DNA from: SZAS-103 sp043747745
Lineage (GTDB): Bacteria; Pseudomonadota; Gammaproteobacteria; Xanthomonadales; Xanthomonadaceae
Direction of reading: 5' to 3'
NCBI GenBank assembly: GCA_043747745.1
Contig: JAYTOP010000025.1
Location: forward strand, 61,024 to 125,023
DNA length: 64,000 nucleotides
How positions within the stretch are numbered: the stretch's first letter is position 1; each line of letters opens with the position of its first letter. The translations under genes and the position numbers were made by a program. Under the pieces are notes generated by a model. That model saw nothing but the letters and a program-made list of their open reading frames with translations, did no database searches and was not told the DNA's origin. Below are positions 1-8,982 of the stretch, in pieces.

Positions 1-2
1 TC

Positions 3-3000
3 GAGGCGGTCTGGAGCGGCCAGGCAGAAAGCGATGGCTTCAATCGCCTGTTGCTGACAGCGCGGCTGACCTGGCGTCAGGTCGCGATGCTGCGCGGTTA
101 CTGCAAATACCTGCTGCAGACCGGCGTCCCGTTCTCGCAAATCTACATGGATACGACGCTCAACCGTTATCCGCTGATCGCGCGCCTGCTCGTGGAATTG
201 TTCGAGTCGCGTTTCGATCCGGCCCACAGCTCCGGCAAGGGTGGCAAGGGCGGCATCGACGAAGCCGCGCGCGAGAAACTGCGCACCGAGCTTGAAGCGA
301 TCACTCCAGAATCGCTCAGGCACGCTGCAGGAACGCTTACCGAGGAAGTCGCGTACGCGCGCGGGCTCGATCGCGATGCGCAGATCGACGCCTGCATGGA
401 TGCGCTCGCGATCCTGCTCGAAAACGTGGCCAGCCTCGATGAGGACCGTATCCTGCGCAGCTTCATCGGCGTGATCGGTGCCACGTTGCGCACGAGTTAC
501 TACCAGCTTCACGACGGCAAGCCTCGCGAATACATCGCCTACAAGTTCGACGCATCGAAAGTGCCCGACCTGCCGAAGCCGCGACCATACCGCGAGATTT
601 TCGTGTATGCGCCGCGCATCGAAGGCGTGCACCTGCGTTTCGGGCCGGTCGCGCGTGGCGGCCTGCGCTGGTCGGATCGCCGCGAGGATTTCCGTACCGA
701 AGTGCTGGGCCTGGTCAAGGCGCAGATGGTGAAGAACACCGTCATCGTTCCGGTCGGTGCGAAGGGTGGTTTCTACGTCAAGCGTCCACCGATCGGCGGC
801 GATCGGGATGCGCAGCTTGCCGAAGGTATTGCCTGCTACAAGCTGTTCATCAACGCGCTGCTCGACATCACCGACAACATCGTCGAAGGCAAGACCGTGC
901 ATCCGCAGCGCGTGATCCGGCACGACGACGAGGATCCGTATCTGGTCGTCGCCGCCGACAAGGGTACCGCGACGTTCTCGGACATCGCCAATGGCATCGC
1001 GATCGAACACGGTTTCTGGCTCGGCGATGCGTTCGCGTCGGGCGGCTCGGTCGGTTACGACCACAAGGGCATGGGCATCACCGCGAAAGGCGCGTGGGAG
1101 TCGGTCAAGCGCCACTTCCGTGCGATGGGTCGCGACAGCCAGGCCGAGGATTTCACCTGCGTCGGCATCGGCGTCATGTCGGGCGACGTGTTCGGCAACG
1201 GCATGCTGCTGTCGCGGCATATCCGCCTGCTCGCCGCGTTCGATCATCGCCATATCCTGCTCGATCCGAACCCGGATGCGGAGAAATCCTTCGTCGAGCG
1301 CGAACGCATGTTCTCCTTGCCGCGCTCGTCGTGGGACGACTACGACAAGAGCCTGATCAGTGAAGGTGGCGGGCTGTATCCGCGCAGCGCGAAATCGATC
1401 AGGATCACGCCGCAGGTGCGTGCGGCGCTCGACATCGGCGAGGGCATCGAACAGATGACTGCGGCCGAGTTGATGGCGGCGATCCTCAAGTCGCCGGTGG
1501 ACCTGCTCTGGAACGGCGGCATTGGCACCTATGTCAAGGCGAGCACTGAAACCAATGCCGATGTCGGCGACCGTGCGAACAACGCATTGCGCGTCAACGG
1601 CAATGAACTGCGCTGCAAGACGGTGGGCGAGGGCGGCAATCTCGGTTGCACCCAGCGCGGTCGCATCGAAGCCGCATTCGCTGGTGTGCTGCTCAATACC
1701 GACTTCATCGACAATTCGGCTGGCGTGGACACCTCCGATCACGAGGTCAACATCAAGATCCTGCTCAACGACGCAGTGCAGCGCGCCGAACTGACCGAAG
1801 CCAAGCGCAATGCTTTGCTTGCGCGGATGACCGACGAAGTCGGTGTCCTGGTCCTCCATGATAACTATCGGCAAAACCAGGCGATCAGCCTGATGGAAAG
1901 GATGAGCCTGTCGCGGATGGGTTCCAAGCAACATTTCATCCGCACGCTCGAAACGCAGGGCTTGCTGGATCGCCAGCTCGAATACCTGCCGTCGGATGCC
2001 GAAATCACCGAGCGCAAATCGCGCGGCCTCGGCCTCACGCGCCCGGAACTCTCGATCCTGCTGTCGTACGCAAAGATCGTGATCTTCCAGCAACTGTTGG
2101 TCTCCGATGTGCCGGAGGACAGTTTCCTGTCCGCCGAACTTGCGCGCTATTTTCCGCAACCGTTGCGCGACAAGTACGGCGATCACATGCAGCGCCATCG
2201 CCTGCGTCGCGAGATCATCGCGACCGTAGTGACCAATTCCATCGTCAACCGGATGGGCGCGACCTTCATGCTGCGCATGCAGGAAGACACCGGCCGTACG
2301 CCGGGCGAAGTCGCCAAGGCTTTCACGATCACCCGCGAAACACTGGATGCGCGCGCACTGTGGACGCAGATCGACGCGCTGGACGGCAAGGTGCCGGAAT
2401 CGGTGCAGATCGACGCACTGCAGGTCATCTGGTCGATGCAGCGCTCTTTCACGCGCTGGCTGCTGGCACGGCCCGGTGCGATCCCGGACATCGCAACGTC
2501 CGTCGAGCGTTATCACGATGGTTTCAAGGACATCCGTGCCGGCCAGGGCATCCTGCCGGCATCGCAGCGTCCCGCGTACGAGGCGAGCCTGCGCGACTGG
2601 AAGGAGAAGGGCCTGTCGTCGGAACTTGCAGGACAGATCGCTGCGTTGCCGTATCTCGAATCGTGCTGCGACATCATCGAGCTCGCACGCGAGCGCAAGC
2701 TCAAGGTGATCGATGTCGCGAAGGTCTATTTCCGCCTTGGCGATGCATTGAGCCTGCCGTGGCTCACCGCGCAGATCGACGGGTTGAAGGTCGATGGTCG
2801 CTGGCACGCGGTCGCACGCGGCGTGCTGCGCGACGAGTTGTCCACCCAGCAGCACACCCTGGTCGGCCAGGTGCTGTCGATGGCTGGCAGCAGCCCCGAC
2901 GCCAAGGTCAAGTCCTGGATCGAGCGCGACGACCAGTCGCTGCGCTTCACGCTGTCGATGCTCAGCGAATTGGCCGCGCAGAAGACGCTCGACTATCCGA

Positions 3001-3050
3001 CCGCATCGGTTGCAGTGCAGCGGCTGTCGCAACTGGCATCGAGGGGTTGA
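3..3050 (+). CDS. gdhB: NAD-specific glutamate dehydrogenase (large type), C-terminal part
   Basis: This oxidatively deaminates glutamate to 2-oxoglutarate with NAD in the cytoplasm, linking amino-acid catabolism to the TCA cycle. The reading frame is already open at the left edge, so the start lies outside the window. About 1015 residues are visible; the large class is usually about 1600 residues, so the N-terminal third is missing. The catalytic block RGGLRWSDRREDFRTEVLGL (near position 657) is followed by the nucleotide-binding region with GGNLGCTQRGRIE (near position 1632) and a long helical C-terminal domain. It stops with TGA. The next gene, nadK, is about 100 bp downstream on the same strand, separated by an inverted repeat. 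The family assignment is firm because the sequence matches this class across its whole length. Confidence 0.96.
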   Translation, partial: EAVWSGQAESDGFNRLLLTARLTWRQVAMLRGYCKYLLQTGVPFSQIYMDTTLNRYPLIARLLVELFESRFDPAHSSGKGGKGGIDEAAREKLRTELEAITPESLRHAAGTLTEEVAYARGLDRDAQIDACMDALAILLENVASLDEDRILRSFIGVIGATLRTSYYQLHDGKPREYIAYKFDASKVPDLPKPRPYREIFVYAPRIEGVHLRFGPVARGGLRWSDRREDFRTEVLGLVKAQMVKNTVIVPVGAKGGFYVKRPPIGGDRDAQLAEGIACYKLFINALLDITDNIVEGKTVHPQRVIRHDDEDPYLVVAADKGTATFSDIANGIAIEHGFWLGDAFASGGSVGYDHKGMGITAKGAWESVKRHFRAMGRDSQAEDFTCVGIGVMSGDVFGNGMLLSRHIRLLAAFDHRHILLDPNPDAEKSFVERERMFSLPRSSWDDYDKSLISEGGGLYPRSAKSIRITPQVRAALDIGEGIEQMTAAELMAAILKSPVDLLWNGGIGTYVKASTETNADVGDRANNALRVNGNELRCKTVGEGGNLGCTQRGRIEAAFAGVLLNTDFIDNSAGVDTSDHEVNIKILLNDAVQRAELTEAKRNALLARMTDEVGVLVLHDNYRQNQAISLMERMSLSRMGSKQHFIRTLETQGLLDRQLEYLPSDAEITERKSRGLGLTRPELSILLSYAKIVIFQQLLVSDVPEDSFLSAELARYFPQPLRDKYGDHMQRHRLRREIIATVVTNSIVNRMGATFMLRMQEDTGRTPGEVAKAFTITRETLDARALWTQIDALDGKVPESVQIDALQVIWSMQRSFTRWLLARPGAIPDIATSVERYHDGFKDIRAGQGILPASQRPAYEASLRDWKEKGLSSELAGQIAALPYLESCCDIIELARERKLKVIDVAKVYFRLGDALSLPWLTAQIDGLKVDGRWHAVARGVLRDELSTQQHTLVGQVLSMAGSSPDAKVKSWIERDDQSLRFTLSMLSELAAQKTLDYPTASVAVQRLSQLASRG

Positions 3051-3065
3051 GTCGGAGCAGACTTT

Positions 3066-3106
3066 GATTCCGTTCGTGGTGAGCTTGTCGAACCACGGAC
3101 GGAATC
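3066..3106. repeat. Palindromic interspersed repeat (GTGAGCTTGTCGAACC type)
   Basis: The arms 3066-3080 and 3092-3106 are inverted repeats of 15 bp with one mismatch around the core GAGCTTGTCG. A near-identical copy in the opposite orientation lies at 40537-40575. The element sits between gdhB and nadK, where the hairpin could end or stabilise the gdhB transcript. Similar palindromes are scattered in Xanthomonadales genomes; this is from memory, not a search. Confidence 0.8.
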
Positions 3107-3152
3107 AATGGTCCAGTCTTTACCTGGGCGTTGCTATGCTGAGGCTCGATCC

Positions 3153-3935
3153 ATGGAGCAACCGATGACAGCCACGCCACGCATCGCATTCCTCGCCAGC
3201 CGCGCTCCCGACGCGCAGGCCGCGTTGACCCAGATGCAGGCTGCGCATGGCCGGCATGCACCCGATGATGCCGATGTACTCTGCGCGCTCGGCGGCGACG
3301 GCTTCATGCTGCAGACGATGCACAGATATGGCCAACGCGCGCTGCCGATCTACGGCATGAAACTCGGTACGGTCGGTTTCCTGATGAACCATTACGATCC
3401 CGATGGACTCGTCGAACGCATCGCCGCCGCGCATCCGGCGCATCTGCGGCCGCTGGAAATGACCGCGATCACCGAGTCGGGCGCGACGGTGTCGTTGCTC
3501 GCCTACAACGAAGTCTCGCTGCTGCGGCAGACGCGCCAGGCAGCGCACCTGCGCATCCACCTCAACGATCGCGCGCGGCTCGACGAACTCGTCTGCGACG
3601 GCGTCCTCGTCGCGACACCAGCTGGCAGCACCGCATACAACTTCTCCGCGCACGGCCCGATCCTGCCGCTCGGTTCGAACGTGATTGCGCTGACCCCGCT
3701 CGCCGCATTCCGCCCACGCCGCTGGCGTGGCGCCTTGCTGCGGTCGGACACCGAAGTGCGCTTCGAAGTACTCGACCCCGACAAGCGTCCGCTCAGCGCA
3801 ACCGCCGACTCGCACGAAGTCCGCGACGTGATGGAAGTCCGCGTGCGCGAATCGACGACGCACAGTGTGACCCTGCTGTTCGACCCCGAACACAACCTCG
3901 AAGAACGGATTCTCAACGAGCAGTTTGTGAGTTGA
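3153..3935 (+). CDS. nadK: NAD kinase
   Basis: It phosphorylates NAD to NADP using ATP or polyphosphate, the only route to NADP in most bacteria. The hallmark GGDG motif is present in LCALGGDGFML (about residue 47), and the second conserved block GVLVATPAGSTAYNFSAHGP carries the NAD-binding residues. The protein is 260 aa from the ATG at 3153, or 256 aa from the ATG at 3165; both lengths fit the short proteobacterial form. The frame stays open upstream to 3108, but that part overlaps the intergenic repeat and does not look like kinase sequence. A TATGCT box at 3135-3140 could be a -10 element. The stop is TGA. Confidence 0.95.
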   Translation: MEQPMTATPRIAFLASRAPDAQAALTQMQAAHGRHAPDDADVLCALGGDGFMLQTMHRYGQRALPIYGMKLGTVGFLMNHYDPDGLVERIAAAHPAHLRPLEMTAITESGATVSLLAYNEVSLLRQTRQAAHLRIHLNDRARLDELVCDGVLVATPAGSTAYNFSAHGPILPLGSNVIALTPLAAFRPRRWRGALLRSDTEVRFEVLDPDKRPLSATADSHEVRDVMEVRVRESTTHSVTLLFDPEHNLEERILNEQFVS

Positions 3936-4072
3936 TTCTTTGTCCGCTTTCGACCCGTTTCGGGCATTGGCGAACGGCAGGTTTTGGATAGCAGGATTGG
4001 TGCAAGACTCCGTGAAGTCTACGTTCCCGGCGAACGAGCGCGGCCCGGATCACGAGCGACGACCCTCAATCG

Positions 4073-4270
4073 CTAGGACGCTTTCTTTTTTGCGGACGTC
4101 TTTTTCGCCGGTGATTTCTTCTTCCCGCCACCGTCCTGCTTGTTGACCGTGGCCCAGGCGATGCGCTCTGCGGTCTTTGTGGACTTGCCGCTGTCTTTCT
4201 CGCTTTCCTCAATATGTTCGGCCTGGCGCTTCTGCTTGTCGGTGTAACTGGACTTGTCGCCGCGTGGCAT
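4073..4270 (-). CDS. Small basic conserved protein (database name: plasmid stabilisation protein)
   Basis: The 65-aa product begins MPRGDKSSYTDKQKRQAEHI, passes through AERIAWATVNKQDGGGKK, and ends in a lysine/alanine-rich tail. This pattern is a widespread short proteobacterial family often labelled plasmid stabilisation protein; I know of no demonstrated function and would not infer one. The start is chosen at the ATG with a GGAG box 7 nt upstream (GGAGAAGCCCT then ATG). The frame continues upstream to 4546, but that sequence has no family resemblance and overlaps mlaD. The Lys-rich tail suggests nucleic-acid binding, which is inference. Confidence 0.75.
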   Translation of the reverse strand: MPRGDKSSYTDKQKRQAEHIEESEKDSGKSTKTAERIAWATVNKQDGGGKKKSPAKKTSAKKKAS

Positions 4271-4460
4271 AGGGCTTCTCCGTTGGTGATGCGTCTCTCG
4301 GCGATTCCATCGTCGGACTCTGCGAAAGCAGAGCGAGAAGAATTTACGCCCCCCAAAAATGAAGCCGTCGATACATCGAACCAAAAGAGCGACAAGACGC
4401 ATGTTTGAAAGCCGTGATGACCAGTGAGAGTACTCAGGCGACGGCCGCGCCAGTGCACGA

Positions 4461-5051
4461 TCATTTGTGGTGGTCGTCCTCTTTTTTCTCCGGTCGCCGA
4501 AGCAGCAGCGATGGATTCGCCTTGACCTTGGCGGTGACTGCGCCAATGTCGCTCACCACCTTCTTGGTCTGATCCTCGATCTTGGAGAATTTCGCGATGA
4601 CCTTTGGCAGTTGCTCCATCAATGTGCTGAGGGTGCTCTTGACCGCGGGAATTTCTGGAACCTGGCCTTTGGGCGTTGCCGCCACAAGGTCTTTTGCACC
4701 TGCGGTGCTTCCACTGAGTTCGACGAAGAATGTGCCAGTGATGCCCTTGAACTGGAGCGTTGCCTTGGTATCGGTCTTGACCGGCGCGTCTTTGCGCAGC
4801 TTGACGTCAACCTGAACCTGACTCGGATCATCGGGCTTGATGGTCATCGCGCTGACCATGCCGACGTCGACGCCGAGATACTTCACCGGATCGCCCAGTG
4901 ACAACCCACTCACGGATTCGGAGAAATGGATGCGGTAGAGCACGTCATCCTTGTTGCCAGTGCGCGTCAGCCAGACGAAGAAGAACGCCAGGGCGATCGA
5001 GAGTCCGATGACGAAAAGTCCTTCGATGAAATAGCGTTTATCCGATTCCAT
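4461..5051 (-). CDS. mlaD: MCE-domain substrate-binding protein of a Mla-type lipid transporter
   Basis: This is a periplasmic, inner-membrane-anchored protein that presents lipid to an ABC transporter. It is 196 aa with one N-terminal membrane segment (GLFVIGLSIALAFFFVWLTR, about residues 11-30) and then an MCE domain (YRIHFSESVSGLSLGDPVKY onward). The C-terminal part is helical and ends in a charged Lys/Asp/His tail. It is the last of three genes: its start lies 14 nt inside the end of mlaF, so translation is probably coupled. The usual mlaC and mlaB partners are absent here. A STAS-like domain is instead fused to MlaE, which may replace MlaB. Confidence 0.9.
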   Translation of the reverse strand: MESDKRYFIEGLFVIGLSIALAFFFVWLTRTGNKDDVLYRIHFSESVSGLSLGDPVKYLGVDVGMVSAMTIKPDDPSQVQVDVKLRKDAPVKTDTKATLQFKGITGTFFVELSGSTAGAKDLVAATPKGQVPEIPAVKSTLSTLMEQLPKVIAKFSKIEDQTKKVVSDIGAVTAKVKANPSLLLRRPEKKEDDHHK

Positions 5052-5832
5052 GGCCTGATTTCCTTGCGTGCAATGCGCCCTGCGCCCGTGGGCTGTGCAG
5101 AAGATCGTGGATCCACGGATCGTCCGAGCGCGTGAGTTTGTCCACCGTGTCGACGATGATCTTCTTGTCGACCAGCATCGCGACGCGGTCGCAGATGTTG
5201 AATAGCGTGTTGAGGTCGTGGGTCACGATCACCACGGTGATACCAAGTCCCTTGTTGATCTTGAGGATCAGCTCATCGATGGCGCTGGCAGTGAGGGAGT
5301 CAAGGTCGGAAGTCGGCTCGTCGAGAAACAGAATGCGCGGATCGAGGGCAATCGCACGTGCGAGCGCGGCGCGCTTCACCATGCCTCCCGAAAGCTCGGA
5401 TGGAAACTTCAACGCGCTTTCAGCAGGCATTCCGGCCAACTCGAGCTTGACCGCGGCAAGCTTCTCCTGTTCGCTGATCGGCAGGTTCGTGTGCTCGCGC
5501 ATCGGCAACATGACGTTCTGCGCGACCGACAGCGATGAAAACAGCGCGCCCTGCTGGAACAGCACGCCAATCAGCGCAGCCTTTTCTGTCGGATCGAGGG
5601 ACTCAACGGGCTTGCCGTTGATCAGGACCTTGCCGCTGTCGGGTCGGTGCAAGCCGGTCAGGGTCTTGAGCAGCACCGACTTGCCCGACCCCGAACCACC
5701 GGCGATGCCAAGAATCTCGCCGGGCTGCACGTCAAGGTCTATCTTGTCGTGCACGACCTGTTTGCCGAAACGGTTGACGATACCGTGCGCGGACAGGATC
5801 GGTTCCGTCTTCTGGTGATTTCCGGGCTTCAT
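5038..5832 (-). CDS. mlaF: ABC transporter ATPase of a Mla-type lipid transporter
   Basis: This cytoplasmic ATPase powers lipid movement through MlaE. The 264-aa protein shows Walker A GGSGSGKS (about residues 45-52), the ABC signature LSGGM, Walker B ILFLDEPTSDLD and the switch histidine in VIVTHD. The start is the ATG at 5832 because it overlaps the mlaE stop as ATGA. The same frame is open much further upstream, but there it runs antisense-like through mlaE and is not real coding. The C-terminal end overlaps mlaD by 14 nt. The order E-F-D is that of the compact three-gene MCE transporters of gammaproteobacteria. Confidence 0.93.
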   Translation of the reverse strand: MKPGNHQKTEPILSAHGIVNRFGKQVVHDKIDLDVQPGEILGIAGGSGSGKSVLLKTLTGLHRPDSGKVLINGKPVESLDPTEKAALIGVLFQQGALFSSLSVAQNVMLPMREHTNLPISEQEKLAAVKLELAGMPAESALKFPSELSGGMVKRAALARAIALDPRILFLDEPTSDLDSLTASAIDELILKINKGLGITVVIVTHDLNTLFNICDRVAMLVDKKIIVDTVDKLTRSDDPWIHDLLHSPRAQGALHARKSGHGIG

Positions 5833-6950
5833 ATGCCCAGTCTCTCGAACAGGATCGAGAACATGGCATCGAAGATGATGACCAGGAAGATTGCCTTGAC
5901 CACTGCGCTCGTGGTTTCGCGACCAACGCTTTCCGCCGAGCCTCTCACCCTGAGTCCATGCATGCATCCGACCGCGCCGATGAAGAACGCGAAGATCGGC
6001 GCCTTGATCAGTCCGACGAATAGATCGCTGGTGTCGACCGCCAGGCGCACCCGATCCAGATAGGGCAGCGGAGCGATGTGGAGCTGGAATTGCGAAAGGA
6101 TCGCTCCACCGACCAAGCCCATGATGTCGGCGAAGAAGGTCAGCAGGGGCAGGGTGATGATGATCGCGATCAGGCGCGGCACGACCAGTAGTTCCATCGG
6201 TCCAAGGCCCATCACTTCGAGCGCATCGATCTCCTCGCGCGACTTCATCACCCCGATCTCGGCGGCGAACGCTGAGCCGGAGCGGCCAGCCACCATGATT
6301 GCCGTGATCAGCACACCCATTTCGCGCAGGATCGATACCGCCACCAGATTGATCGTGTAGTCCTGACCGCCGAAGGGACGCAATTGCACCAAGCCCTGAT
6401 AGCCAATGACGAAGCTGATCATGATCGCCATCACGCCGACGATCGGTAATGCATTGATGCCGGTCTCGGCAATTTGCCGCGATATCGCTGCTGGCCGTAG
6501 CGACCAAGGATGGATCAATGCGCGGCCGAGCGCGTTCACCGCCCGGCCGACGAACGCCACGACGGCATAGGTTTCGCGCCCGAAATCGTCCGCACCCTTG
6601 CCGAGCTGGATGATGAGTTCGCGCCACCTTGGAATTGCTTTCGGCTTCGCCAGGGGTTTGCGCTCCAGGCCGCAGACCAGATCGAGGAGTTGCTCGTGCT
6701 CGGCGCTGACGCCTGTCAATTCCACATGCTTGTCGCGCAGCTCGCAAAGGAATAGCGCGCCGGGGGTGTCCAGCCCGCTGAGCTTGCTCACGTCAAGCGT
6801 TCGGGACTTGCGCTGCTTGAGCCATTGGCCAAGCGCATTCCTGGCTTCGTCGAGCGAGTGGATGTCCAAGACCCCATCCATCTCCGTCAGATTTTCATCG
6901 CCCTGAATCGCGATCGTGGGTGAAGGAGGCTTTGAGGATACTCGTGGCAT
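5829..6950 (-). CDS. mlaE: MlaE-family permease with an N-terminal STAS-like domain
   Basis: This is the inner-membrane permease of the lipid ABC transporter. It has 373 aa. Residues 1 to about 110 form a soluble STAS/MlaB-like domain containing SKLSGLDTPGALFLCEL, and the rest is the MlaE permease with GVLITAIMVAGRSGSAFAAE and EIDALEVMGLGPMELLVVPR. Fusion of the STAS part would remove the need for a separate MlaB. It is the first gene of the operon and has an ATGA overlap with mlaF. Substrate direction (phospholipid retrograde or other lipid) cannot be told from sequence. Confidence 0.92.
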   Translation of the reverse strand: MPRVSSKPPSPTIAIQGDENLTEMDGVLDIHSLDEARNALGQWLKQRKSRTLDVSKLSGLDTPGALFLCELRDKHVELTGVSAEHEQLLDLVCGLERKPLAKPKAIPRWRELIIQLGKGADDFGRETYAVVAFVGRAVNALGRALIHPWSLRPAAISRQIAETGINALPIVGVMAIMISFVIGYQGLVQLRPFGGQDYTINLVAVSILREMGVLITAIMVAGRSGSAFAAEIGVMKSREEIDALEVMGLGPMELLVVPRLIAIIITLPLLTFFADIMGLVGGAILSQFQLHIAPLPYLDRVRLAVDTSDLFVGLIKAPIFAFFIGAVGCMHGLRVRGSAESVGRETTSAVVKAIFLVIIFDAMFSILFERLGI

Positions 6951-7770
6951 GATTGCTTCAATGTACCGTTGAGCCTCGTCGGTTCACGGCGATGGCTGGG
7001 CATTTTCAGGCACCGAAATAGTCTCTATGGACATGCCAATGATTATTGCCGCGACGCGGAGCGATCGTCTTCGCGGCGGCGTGCTGGATCTCAGTCGATG
7101 CTCTTTGCGCGGAACAGATGGCGGGAAGGTCTACGGAATATCCATTGTGGCGACATCGCACTGATCCCATCAGGAGGGCACGTCTTCCGCGGGCGGGGAT
7201 GGCCGCATATCCGTGCGGCGAAATATCCAGATTCTTCAAGGACAGAATGAATCCAGGATCGATTCTGGTCTGTACGCTGTCGCACGTTGATAGGTCGGAC
7301 ATCGATCTTCACGCAAGTTCGAAAGTGGTCTACAACATGCACTCGGAGGTCAAATGAGAGTGGACGTTCGATCACGCATTTCCGGCACGGCGCGCGTGCA
7401 GCGGCGCATCATCGGCAGCATGAAAAATGCGACCGCAAGGAGACTTCCGTCAATACCGGATGCATGACGCCGTTGCCCTGAACCTTCAGGCTGTTGCTGG
7501 TCATCGTGTTGTCCATCTTGATGCTGATTCTTGCACTGGTGCGATGCGTTTCAACTGATGCCGGACTTCATTTCAGGAGTTCCTTTGTGGAGCCGGTGGT
7601 CCTGTGGACTTCGGAGTGAATCTTCATCTGAGCGGCCGCTTTGAGGCGTCGAGTCTTGACGAGTGACCGGCAGCTCGTGGACGACATGGACTGCTGGCAA
7701 GTCGCGACCTGTCCTTTGACCTCAACGAGTTCGGCACTGCGAGATGGAGAGGCCTTTTTCTGCAACCTCG
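6951..7770. other. Gene-poor stretch between mlaE and a hypothetical gene
   Basis: No open frame here has recognisable family sequence or convincing codon use. The only notable items are a short hydrophobic run encoded near 7485-7545 (LLLVIVLSILMLILAL in one plus frame), which may be the remnant of a membrane segment, and a diverged repeat copy from about 7519. I see no RNA gene or clear promoter apart from sequence that could serve mlaE. Confidence 0.5.
7519..7690. repeat. Diverged direct repeat, copy A
   Basis: This stretch resembles 8628-8800 over about 170 bp. Shared blocks include GGTGCGATGCGTT, CTTGTGGAGC-type sequence, and a 3' part resembling CGGCCGCTTTGAGGCG against CGACCGCTTCGGGGCG, followed by GACCGGCAGCT against CACCGGTAGCT. 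By eye about three quarters of bases match. The two copies flank the hypothetical gene at 7771-8412. The 3' part belongs to the same style of noncoding repeat as 12724-12760. Confidence 0.6.
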
Positions 7771-8412
7771 TCAGGCGAGTCTGGACGCATGCCGACCGAG
7801 ACCCTTGGTCATTCTTGACGGCAATCTTCGTTTGGTAAAGAGCGACTTGATCTCACGCAGGCTCAGATATCTACCGTCTTGCCCGTCTTTGCCCATGACC
7901 TCCAGCAACGTGGGCCATTCGCCTTTCATCAGCTGCCTGTCAATCAAGCGCCTGCGATCACCAGCGCGCTCATAATTTGCGTCCATCATGATCTCAAGCT
8001 TCTGGGCATCCAGGCCCAGTTCCTTCGTGCCATTCCTGGATACCTTGAGGCTCGCGAATTCCTTGAGCCTATCCAGCTCTGATGAATTCACTTGCGCCTT
8101 TGAATCCAGAATGCGTGAGCCAACCCCCTTCTTGTCCAAGGGCCCGTTGCGTAGCTTGCTCAGCCTGACGCCATGCAGACCCGTCTCAAGCACGGTCCCT
8201 GGGCTCAAGCCATTCGACAAAAGTGCGACCAGACGCACCGCCAGTGACGGAAGGCTTGGATTGCCTTCGCCAGTGGCCGCAACACGCTCAATGACCTCCG
8301 TTGCATGCCCAACAGTGGCAACACGATTGTCCAGGAGCCCTTGTGCAACCAGCGCTCGCAAGAACGGGCACGGATTGTTGGGCGACACTTTTCGCTCAGC
8401 TTTGACATCCAT
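7771..8412 (-). CDS. Conserved hypothetical protein with NPCPFLRALVAQG motif
   Basis: I cannot assign a function. The 213-aa product begins MDVKAERKVSPNNPCPFLRA and contains LRNGPLDKKGVGSRILD, an acidic/aromatic block EIMMDANYERAGDRR, then LMKGEWPTLLEVMGKDG and RYLSLREIKSLFTKRRLP. The dense charged motifs and typical codon use argue that it is real, and I recall similar proteins in other proteobacteria without a described role. The start is the ATG at 8412, preceded by GGAG at a spacing of 9 nt; an upstream in-frame extension to 8721 lacks any conserved look. There is no signal peptide or membrane segment. It lies alone between two diverged direct repeats. Confidence 0.65.
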   Translation of the reverse strand: MDVKAERKVSPNNPCPFLRALVAQGLLDNRVATVGHATEVIERVAATGEGNPSLPSLAVRLVALLSNGLSPGTVLETGLHGVRLSKLRNGPLDKKGVGSRILDSKAQVNSSELDRLKEFASLKVSRNGTKELGLDAQKLEIMMDANYERAGDRRRLIDRQLMKGEWPTLLEVMGKDGQDGRYLSLREIKSLFTKRRLPSRMTKGLGRHASRLA

Positions 8413-8982
8413 GCGGAAACTCCGGATTGGAAAGGAACGAATGGTAGCCCCAGCAGCGTGACCGGCGCCTGACAATTCGTTCAGGCCGGGACCGCCTCGC
8501 AGGCCAGGTGCAGTGTGCCAACCTGTAGACCACGCCGTGGCTGCATCACGGCCCGTCTTGACCCAGGTGTCAGCCCCCCCCAACCCTTCCATCGACGGGA
8601 AAGCTTCGTTCACCCTTTTGACCATTTTGTTGCTGTAGCTTTTGTCGGTGCGATGCGTTGCAACGGATGCCAGACTGCATTTCCGTGAGCGGACTTGTGG
8701 AGCTGGTGGTGCTCGAGACATCGGCGTCTCTGCTATTTCGAACGACCGCTTCGGGGCGCGAGTTTTGAAAAGTCACCGGTAGCTTTTTGGCCGACAGCGG
8801 GCGCGGCAAACGTAAGATAGTCGTCCTGCAGCGTCCGCTCACTACCCGAAGCGGACGTTTGAGGTAAGTCGCAGGCAACAGTCGCCACTACCCAAGCCAA
8901 GGTTGTGGTTGCGCAGCGCGTTGGTTGGCGCCAACCGGAACGGCAGCAAGCCTCTGCTCATGGCCTGCAGCAACACCGCTTA
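8413..8982. other. Gene-poor stretch holding a repeat copy
   Basis: There is no supported gene. It contains the leader of the hypothetical gene (minus strand), repeat copy B (about 8628-8800), and a further GCGGACG-rich stretch to about 8880 that may be a hairpin-forming continuation of the repeat (CGTCCGCTCACTACCCGAAGCGGACG, read in two halves around 8848). The rest is sequence downstream of the broken response regulator. Confidence 0.5.
8628..8800. repeat. Diverged direct repeat, copy B
   Basis: This is the partner of 7519-7690, in the same orientation. It begins around GGTGCGATGCGTTGCAACGG and ends around CACCGGTAGCTTTTTGGCCG. Together the two copies bracket the hypothetical gene at 7771-8412, so a duplication or a captured cassette is possible. 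Confidence 0.6.

Noticed and set aside
3940..4146. Small plus-strand ORF after nadK
   Set aside because: It overlaps the small basic minus-strand gene, has no motif and unconvincing codon use.
5833..6747. N-terminal extension of mlaF
   Set aside because: The frame is open but reads through mlaE in another frame. The ABC domain starts at 5832, where the ATGA overlap occurs.
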